This document shows positions 8,261 to 12,575 of a stretch of 12,575 bases of DNA, one piece after another. The translations under genes and the position numbers were made by a program. How positions within the stretch are numbered: the first letter of the stretch is position 1; every line of letters starts with the position of its first letter. The notes under the pieces are model-generated. The model was given only the letters and a program-made list of their open reading frames with translations. It searched no databases and had not been told where the DNA came from. Source of the stretch: CAYMRB01 sp964392615 (lineage in GTDB: Bacteria; Planctomycetota; UBA8108); the NCBI GenBank assembly GCA_964392615.1, contig CAYMRB010000303.1, positions 1-12,575 of the forward strand. Reading direction: 5' to 3'.

Positions 8261-8296
8261 CGTCGGGGGCGCGTCGTCTCGTCAGGACGGCTACCG
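8255..8296. terminator. Inverted repeat between convergent genes, candidate bidirectional terminator
   Basis: CGGTAGC at 8255-8261 pairs perfectly with GCTACCG at 8290-8296; GTC at 8262-8264 and GAC at 8286-8288 extend the stem past one bulged G, leaving a 21-base loop. The left arm overlaps the TAG stop of the dockerin-like gene, and the element lies in the 83-base gap before the stop of the convergent TerB-like gene. No strong T-tract flanks it on either side, so termination is plausible but not certain. Confidence 0.35.
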
Positions 8297-8343
8297 TTCC
8301 TCGCGGCCCTGCTCGCTCGGAGGGGAGTCGCTGAGTCTGGATC

Positions 8344-8768
8344 TCAGTCGGCCAGGAAATCGTCGAGATCCGATCGCACCTTGTTCTCGGCGCTCTGCTG
8401 CTTGACTCCCTCGACGACTTTCTCCACGAGCTCCTTCACCACGCTCGGACGGAAGCCCATGTGCGCGGCGAGGGTGACGCAGAGGTCCATCTCCTCCGGC
8501 GTGATTTCGCCGTCGGAGAGCATCATGACAACCAGCTCGTAGAGCTGGTGGAAGCGCTCCTCGGGATCGTTCGGGAGGATGAACTTGACCCTGTCCGGAT
8601 TGCGGATGACGTCGTTCGCCTGCGCCTCGGTCAGTCCCCACTTCTGACCCACCGCACACAGGAGGTCGTGCTCGTTCTCGTCCAGGCTGCCGTCCGCCAG
8701 CGCCAGCATCACCAGGTTCTTGAAGGGCTCTTTCGTTCCTTGGTCTTTCTGCTCTCGAACCAGGCCAT
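8344..8768 (-). CDS. TerB-like small protein, apparent -1 frameshift near its N-terminus
   Basis: The main frame (GTG 8712 to TGA 8344) encodes 122 residues of a helical TerB-like (tellurite-resistance B family) domain. It has two acidic motifs of the kind this family uses for metal binding: ADGSLDENE at residues 6-14 and SDGEITPEE at 66-74, and a Lys/Asp-rich tail. The true start is probably the ATG at 8768, because AAGGAG sits 5 bases upstream and only 21 bases separate it from the stop of the M48 gene. That ATG reads MAWFESRKTKERK, then stops at TGA about 19 codons in. The domain frame is open upstream and reads TKEPFKNLVMLALADG, so a -1 shift within about 8756-8725 joins them into a protein of about 141 residues. 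A one-base deletion (natural or assembly) is the simplest cause; slippage at an A-AAG site is possible. Family functions are stress linked and mostly unproven outside Ter systems. Confidence 0.75.
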
Positions 8769-8773
8769 GCGGG

Positions 8774-8779
8774 CTCCTT
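8774..8779 (-). promoter_or_regulatory. Strong ribosome binding site that places the TerB-like start at 8768
   Basis: On the minus strand AAGGAG lies 5 bases before ATG 8768. It is the best such site in the minus-strand block, and nothing comparable precedes the GTG at 8712. It is the key evidence that the reading frame was originally entered at 8768. Confidence 0.7.
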
Positions 8780-8789
8780 TCGGTTTCTG

Positions 8790-10064
8790 CTACGCCAGCC
8801 CCATTTGTTTGGCGAGAAACGCGATCTCGCGCTTCCCCACGTCGAACTCCCTCGAGTACTCGAAGATCGTCTCGAGCTCTTCCTTCTGTATGTGACCGTC
8901 CGACGAAGCGACCACGATGAGCTGACGCACCATCTTCACGACGTCTGACTTCACGAAGTCTTGAGACCTCGTCTTGCGGACGGATTGCGTCACGAGCCGC
9001 TTCACGAGGGATTCGTGGCTCTCGCCCTTCAGCTGCTTCGCGACAGCTCTTCGAGTGGCCTTCAGATCCCTCTCGCCTCCGGTGATCTTGCCTATCGCCT
9101 CGAGCTCGTCGTTCTCGAGTTGACCGTCGGCCAGCGCAACCGCGACGCTCATCTCGAAGACGATCTGATCGCCCTCGAACTCCCGGTCACTGATGATCTC
9201 CGGGTAGATGGAAACGACCAGGTCGTCGATGCGCTTGTTGAAGTCGTCGTGGCATGCGCGGAATTTGTCGTCGTCGAGGTCGACGCCGTAGTTCTTGACG
9301 AGGGGTGCATCCTCGATGGCGCGGATGATCTTCAGCCTCAGCGGAGTGAGCGGGTGGGTGGTCACCACGCTGTCGAGCATGGACTGCGAGATGTCGTCGT
9401 ACTGCTGCAGCAACAGGTCGACGAGGACGTTCTTGCTGACCGAATCCACGACGCCGTCGGACAGGCCGGTGCAGAACTTCAGCATGGCCGCCGAGAAGTG
9501 ATCGGCGTCGCATCCGCACGAGATGAACGCCGACACGTCGCACGTGATCTCGCAGCACGTTTTCCACTTCAGGATTTCGGCCTTGAGCTCCTGGACGTCT
9601 CCGAAATCGAAGGGCGATTCGAGCACGGCGTTGGCCGGAATCTCGACATGCCCGAACATCATGTGCGCGAGCTCGTGCCCGAGGATGGCGGCCTGCTCGT
9701 CAGCACAGAGGTTGTTCAGGAAGTGCTGGCTGACGATGACGGTCAGCTCGTCCCGGTCATGGCGGGAGTCGACGTATCGCGGGATGCAGAGGGCCTGGGA
9801 CGTCGGGAATTCGCAGAGGAAGACGTTCAGCGGAAAGTTCGTCTGCAACCGCCGATTCACGCGTTGAATCAGCGCAGCGATGTGATCGAGACGGTCGATC
9901 TTGATGGAATGGCTGAGCAGCTCGAGAAAGTTCTCTTCGATCTGCTGTACCTTGGTCGCGAGATCGCTGTAACGCTCGCGTAGCTTGTCGAATTCCTCAC
10001 TCAGCTTGCCGTAGAGCATGCCCTCACGGCAGTACTGAATGTCTTGATAGCTGATTCGCCGCAT
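8790..10064 (-). CDS. Soluble M48-family metallopeptidase with C-terminal TerB-like region
   Basis: This 424-residue protein has a zinc metallopeptidase core of the M48 type: HELAH at residues 130-134 (zinc ligands H130, H134, catalytic E131), a probable third ligand E172 in CCEITCD with D176, and the family's THP motif at 236-238 followed by R243. No signal peptide or membrane helix is visible, unlike HtpX-type M48 proteins, so it should be cytoplasmic. Residues about 15-75 look helical or coiled-coil (LSEEFDKLRERYSDLATKVQ). Residues about 300-424 form a TerB-like helical region with two acidic motifs, ADGQLENDE (312-320) and SDGHIQKEE (388-396), resembling the partner protein encoded 21 bases downstream. 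A cluster of cysteines (C170, C171, C175, C183, C185) surrounds the third zinc ligand. ATG 10064 is used; its ribosome binding site is weak (AGGTCGGG), and M16 is an alternative start. Likely a stress-related or regulated protease; substrate unknown. Confidence 0.85.
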   Translation of the reverse strand: MRRISYQDIQYCREGMLYGKLSEEFDKLRERYSDLATKVQQIEENFLELLSHSIKIDRLDHIAALIQRVNRRLQTNFPLNVFLCEFPTSQALCIPRYVDSRHDRDELTVIVSQHFLNNLCADEQAAILGHELAHMMFGHVEIPANAVLESPFDFGDVQELKAEILKWKTCCEITCDVSAFISCGCDADHFSAAMLKFCTGLSDGVVDSVSKNVLVDLLLQQYDDISQSMLDSVVTTHPLTPLRLKIIRAIEDAPLVKNYGVDLDDDKFRACHDDFNKRIDDLVVSIYPEIISDREFEGDQIVFEMSVAVALADGQLENDELEAIGKITGGERDLKATRRAVAKQLKGESHESLVKRLVTQSVRKTRSQDFVKSDVVKMVRQLIVVASSDGHIQKEELETIFEYSREFDVGKREIAFLAKQMGLA

Positions 10065-10206
10065 GGTGACCCGACCTGACCGTATTGCCGAGCAGCTACT
10101 CCGCCGAAGCGCCCCCAGGGAAGTCCGACCAAAGCGTATCGAGTGCGCCGCCGAGAGGGCAAGGGGATTTCCGGGACGGCCCGTTGCGTTCGTTGTCCGG
10201 TCGGCG

Positions 10207-11070
10207 CTATGCGCTAGAGTCTTGCGTTAGCGCGCAGACCTGCGCGGCGATCTCCTCGATCGACTTGCCGGTGACGTCGACGACGGACCACGCGGGGGAG
10301 CTGCGGTAGATCTCGTGGCAATGACGCAGCTCCTTCTCGACGTACGGAAGCTGCGCGTACTCGATGTCCGGGTTGCCCATTTCTCCGAGCCGCGTGCGGC
10401 GGATCTCCGCGAGCAGACCGGCGCGCATGGAGAGGCCGACGACGCGACGCGGGTTGATTTGCTTGAGCGACTCGAGCGGCTCGATGCCGAGAGCGAGGGG
10501 CACGTTCGCGACCTTGAGTCCGCGCGTGTGTGCGAGGTACGCGCTGAGCGGCGTCTTCGCCGTGCGGGAAGGCCCGGTGATGACGATGTCAGCTTGATCG
10601 AGCTCGTTCGCGCACATGCCGTCGTCGTGCTTGACGGTGAAGCTGACGGCTTCGAGCAGGTCCCAGTGATCCTCGCCGGGCTCGGTGTAGAGGCCGGGCT
10701 CGAGCGATGGAGTCGTGGTCAGCATCCCGCCGAGGGCCGTCAAGAGCGGTCCGATGAGGTCGATGGTCTCGACGCCGCGCTCGTTCGCGAGGGAGGCGAT
10801 CTCGCGGCGCAGGTTCGGCTCGACCAGCGTGTACGCGATGAGCCCGCCCCGGCGGCGAGTTCTGTCGACGACCGCCTGGATCCCCTCGATCGTGTTGACC
10901 TTGCCGACGACGTCGACGACCACGTCCGCATCGTCGAACTGCGCCAGCGTGGCACTCACGACGCGCTTCGCCGTGCGGCCCGTCGCGTCGGAGACGACGC
11001 ACACGTACTTCGAGGTGGGCGCCCCGTTCTGACCCGCGTCGTTGCCGTTGTCGCTGCTCTTCTTCGCCAT
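10207..11070 (-). CDS. ppsR: Pyruvate,phosphate dikinase / PEP synthase regulatory protein (kinase/pyrophosphorylase family)
   Basis: The 287-residue protein matches the DUF299 (kinase-PPPase) family. Members switch pyruvate,phosphate dikinase or PEP synthase on and off by ADP-dependent phosphorylation and phosphate-dependent dephosphorylation of an active-site threonine. Diagnostic sites are the N-terminal SDATGRT (residues 27-33), the central KHDDG (147-151) and the P-loop-like GPSRTAKT (166-173) followed by PLSAYLA. Length is normal apart from a polar 20-residue N-terminal extension (KKSSDNGNDAGQNG). The protein is cytoplasmic. ATG 11070 is the only start close to the conserved region; its ribosome binding site is weak. 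The target dikinase or synthase gene is not in the window. The M48-TerB gene follows on the same strand after 142 bases, so co-transcription is possible but not shown. Whether the target is PPDK or PEP synthase cannot be decided here. Confidence 0.92.
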   Translation of the reverse strand: MAKKSSDNGNDAGQNGAPTSKYVCVVSDATGRTAKRVVSATLAQFDDADVVVDVVGKVNTIEGIQAVVDRTRRRGGLIAYTLVEPNLRREIASLANERGVETIDLIGPLLTALGGMLTTTPSLEPGLYTEPGEDHWDLLEAVSFTVKHDDGMCANELDQADIVITGPSRTAKTPLSAYLAHTRGLKVANVPLALGIEPLESLKQINPRRVVGLSMRAGLLAEIRRTRLGEMGNPDIEYAQLPYVEKELRHCHEIYRSSPAWSVVDVTGKSIEEIAAQVCALTQDSSA

Positions 11071-11184
11071 GATCCGTTCTCGCGGCCGGTTGTCTCCACG
11101 ACAGAGTAGTCGGTCGCCCCGCTCGCGGGAATGAGCCGCTCGTGGGCGATCGCGACGATCATCCGAAAACGTACGACTCGCCGT

Positions 11185-11213
11185 TTGACACGGCCGCCAT
11201 GACCTGCTAAAAA
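11185..11213 (+). promoter_or_regulatory. Near-consensus sigma-70 promoter for blaI-M56
   Basis: A perfect TTGACA (11185-11190) is followed after 17 bases by TAAAAA (11208-11213), four of six matches to the -10 consensus. It lies about 40 bases before the ribosome binding site of the BlaI gene. The -10 box sits inside the palindrome at 11205-11220, so binding there would block RNA polymerase. Confidence 0.7.
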
Positions 11214-11220
11214 ATTAGCA
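11205..11220. promoter_or_regulatory. Probable BlaI operator palindrome
   Basis: TGCTAA-AAAA-TTAGCA is a perfect 6-bp inverted repeat with a 4-base spacer, covering the -10 box of the blaI-M56 promoter. BlaI/MecI repressors bind as dimers to such dyads in their own promoters and are autoregulated. Assignment to this BlaI is by position and symmetry, not by match to a proven site from a relative. Confidence 0.7.
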
Positions 11221-11233
11221 CTTCAAGGGCGGC

Positions 11234-11243
11234 AGGAGGAGGT
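11234..11243 (+). promoter_or_regulatory. Strong ribosome binding site of blaI
   Basis: AGGAGGAGGT lies 8 bases before the ATG at 11252 and is an unusually full anti-Shine-Dalgarno match for this window. It fixes the start of the repressor gene. Confidence 0.7.
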
Positions 11244-11251
11244 GTCCGGCA

Positions 11252-11647
11252 ATGAGCCCATCTTCCGTCGATCTCAGCCGTCGCGAACGGCAGATCATGG
11301 ATGTTGTCTACCGGCGCGGGCGTGCAACGGCAGCCGAGGTCCGCGACAATCTGCCCGATCCGCCGAGCTACTCGGCAGTTCGCGCACTCTTGCGGCTTCT
11401 CGAGGAGAAAGGGCACCTCGGGCACGAGCAGGACGGGCGCCGCTACGTCTACCGTCCGACCGTGCCCGCTTCGAGGGCTCGGCGCTCGGCGCTGCGCCGC
11501 GTGCTGCAGACGTTTTTCGACGACTCCGTCGAGAACGCCGTCGCGTCGATGCTCGACCTCGGCGCGAAGGACCTGACGCGCGAGGAGCTCGACCGCTTGT
11601 CTCGATTGATCGAAGCAGCCAAGGAGAATGCGGAGGAATCCCGATGA
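11252..11647 (+). CDS. BlaI/MecI/CopY-family transcriptional repressor
   Basis: The protein is 131 residues, the usual family length. Residues about 8-72 form the winged helix: LSRRERQIMDVVYRRGRATA, then the recognition-helix region SYSAVRALLRLLEEKGHL and the wing DGRRYVYRP. Residues about 75-131 are the helical dimerisation tail (VLQTFFDDSVENAVASML) ending in a charged region. Family members repress their own operon and are inactivated after the partner M56 membrane protease senses a signal. The stop codon overlaps the ATG of the M56 gene in ATGA at 11644-11647, so the two are translationally coupled. The palindrome on the promoter at 11205-11220 is the expected operator. Despite the family name, a role in beta-lactam response is not implied; in Planctomycetota these pairs are numerous and their signals mostly unknown. 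Confidence 0.93.
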   Translation: MSPSSVDLSRRERQIMDVVYRRGRATAAEVRDNLPDPPSYSAVRALLRLLEEKGHLGHEQDGRRYVYRPTVPASRARRSALRRVLQTFFDDSVENAVASMLDLGAKDLTREELDRLSRLIEAAKENAEESR

Positions 11648-12575
11648 ACTTCGTCGCTCAGACGCCGATCACGGCGTTCGCGGAAGGGTCGATTCCCGTG
11701 TTGATCGATGCGGCGATCAAGGGGACCGTGGTCTTGCTGGTCGCGTTCGGCGTCGCTTTCACGCTGCGGCGCGCGGCGGCGGCGACGCGTCACCTCGTGT
11801 GGACGCTGACGGCGGTCGCGCTCATCGCTTTGCCACTCGCGTCGGTCGTCTTGCCACGCGTCGACGTGCCGATCGTGCCGCCTGATCTGCTCGCCGTCGA
11901 CGCGGTCGATACCGGGCCGGTCGTCCGATCCGGGCCCGCGGTCGACGTCGCAGCCGATGCGGCGCTGGCGCCTTCGCTTCCGTTCGATGCCGCGCCGGCC
12001 GAGTCTGCGCCGATGCCGCGCGCGTTCGAGCCGCCCGTCGCCGCGACCGGGAATCCGCACGCATCGTCGTCGGCGACGGCCGCGGAGCGGCAGCGCGTCG
12101 CGGCGCTCGGTGCGCCGAGGTCGTCGTGGCGCGCGTGGGTCGGTGGCGCGTGGCTCATCGGCGCTGTCGCGAGCTTGCTGCCGCTTCTCGTCGGCGTTGT
12201 CTCCGTCCGTCGATGGAGGCGTCGCGCGAGTCCGGCCGGGAAGGCCATCGAGGACCTCGTGTGCACGCTCGCGGCGGACGTCGGCGTACGGTGCCGCGTT
12301 CGCGCCTTCGTGTCGGACGCTGCGACGATGCCGTCGACGTACGGCGTCCTGCGGCCGGTCATCCTGCTGCCGGTCGAGTTCGGCGATTGGCCTGACGCGC
12401 GTCGTCGACTCGTGCTGCTTCACGAGCTTGCGCACATCCGACGATCCGATTGGCTCGTGCGCATCGTCGCGCAGGCGGCGTGTTCGCTGTACTGGTTCCA
12501 CCCGCTCGCGTGGCTCGTGATGCATCGCGTGCGGGTCGAGAGCGAGCGTGCCTGCGACGATCTCGTTCTTCTCCG
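11644..12575 (+). CDS. BlaR1/MecR1-like M56 membrane metallopeptidase, 3'-truncated by window end
   Basis: The frame is open from the ATG at 11644, which overlaps the blaI stop, to the last base, giving 310 visible residues. Hydrophobic segments lie at about 18-42 (GTVVLLVAFGVAF), 48-68 (LVWTLTAVALIALPLASVVL) and 170-190 (WVGGAWLIGAVASLLPLLVG). Between the second and third is an Ala/Pro/Val-rich loop of about 95 residues with no recognisable domain, probably on the outer side or simply a linker. The M56 zinc site follows: HELAH at 260-264 and, about 37 residues later, the family's E-x-x-C-D motif (E301, C304, D305) with WFHPLAW between them. Known members cleave themselves and then the BlaI partner on signal. 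Any C-terminal sensor domain lies beyond the window, so the signal cannot be guessed; a penicillin-binding domain is neither seen nor excluded. Confidence 0.9.
   Translation, partial: MNFVAQTPITAFAEGSIPVLIDAAIKGTVVLLVAFGVAFTLRRAAAATRHLVWTLTAVALIALPLASVVLPRVDVPIVPPDLLAVDAVDTGPVVRSGPAVDVAADAALAPSLPFDAAPAESAPMPRAFEPPVAATGNPHASSSATAAERQRVAALGAPRSSWRAWVGGAWLIGAVASLLPLLVGVVSVRRWRRRASPAGKAIEDLVCTLAADVGVRCRVRAFVSDAATMPSTYGVLRPVILLPVEFGDWPDARRRLVLLHELAHIRRSDWLVRIVAQAACSLYWFHPLAWLVMHRVRVESERACDDLVLL

Noticed and set aside
8961..9983. A 340-codon plus-strand frame opposite the M48 gene
   Set aside because: The minus strand carries HELAH, THP and TerB-like motifs; the plus frame is a complementary shadow rich in Val, Asp and Leu.
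8344..10064. Interpreting the TerB genes as a tellurite-resistance operon
   Set aside because: No TerC, TerD/E or TerA genes are present; TerB-like domains alone do not establish tellurite resistance.
11252..12575. Calling the BlaI/M56 pair a beta-lactam resistance operon
   Set aside because: No beta-lactamase or penicillin-binding domain is visible, and such pairs in this phylum are numerous with unknown signals.

Overview
The window is high-GC bacterial DNA and most likely comes from a member of the Planctomycetota. This is an inference from gene content: a secreted PQQ-type propeller, a giant HEAT/discoidin/HzsA-related protein with one c-type haem motif, a dockerin-like secreted protein carrying the planctomycetal 'SDAVYLLDFLFLGG' type of EF-hand segment, and a BlaI/M56 pair. 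No rRNA, tRNA, CRISPR, transposase or phage gene was seen, and the high-GC coding style is uniform, so nothing points to recent transfer.

Layout. (1) 2-643 (+) is the 3' part of an unrecognised protein cut by the window edge. It converges, with a 9-base gap, on (2) 653-2167 (-), an exported PQQ-like beta-propeller protein. (3) About 2168-2489 separates divergent genes and also holds a coding-like minus-strand frame with no usable start. (4) 2490-6317 (+) is a 1275-residue exported mosaic: HEAT repeats, discoidin domain, HEAT repeats, Asp tract, TolB-like propeller and a terminal CVGCH haem site. (5) 6563-8260 (+) is an exported protein with two dockerin-type calcium loops and four tandem modules of about 105 residues. 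(6) The minus-strand block 11070 to 8344 reads ppsR (PPDK/PEP-synthase regulatory kinase/phosphorylase family), a soluble M48 metallopeptidase with a C-terminal TerB-like region, and a small TerB-like protein whose start region carries an apparent -1 frameshift. (7) 11252 to the end (+) is blaI followed by a blaR1-like M56 sensor peptidase gene, overlapping by ATGA and cut by the window end. They are preceded by a near-consensus promoter with a perfect palindrome on its -10.

How the genes may work together. Genes 2, 4 and 5 are all secreted or envelope proteins with large binding scaffolds (propellers, HEAT, discoidin, calcium loops), which fits periplasmic redox or polymer-binding roles, but substrates cannot be read from sequence. 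The M48-TerB/TerB pair is tightly coupled (21-base gap, strong ribosome binding site) and is the best candidate for an under-described cytoplasmic module. The BlaI/M56 pair should form a self-repressed, proteolytically induced switch; its targets are not visible here.
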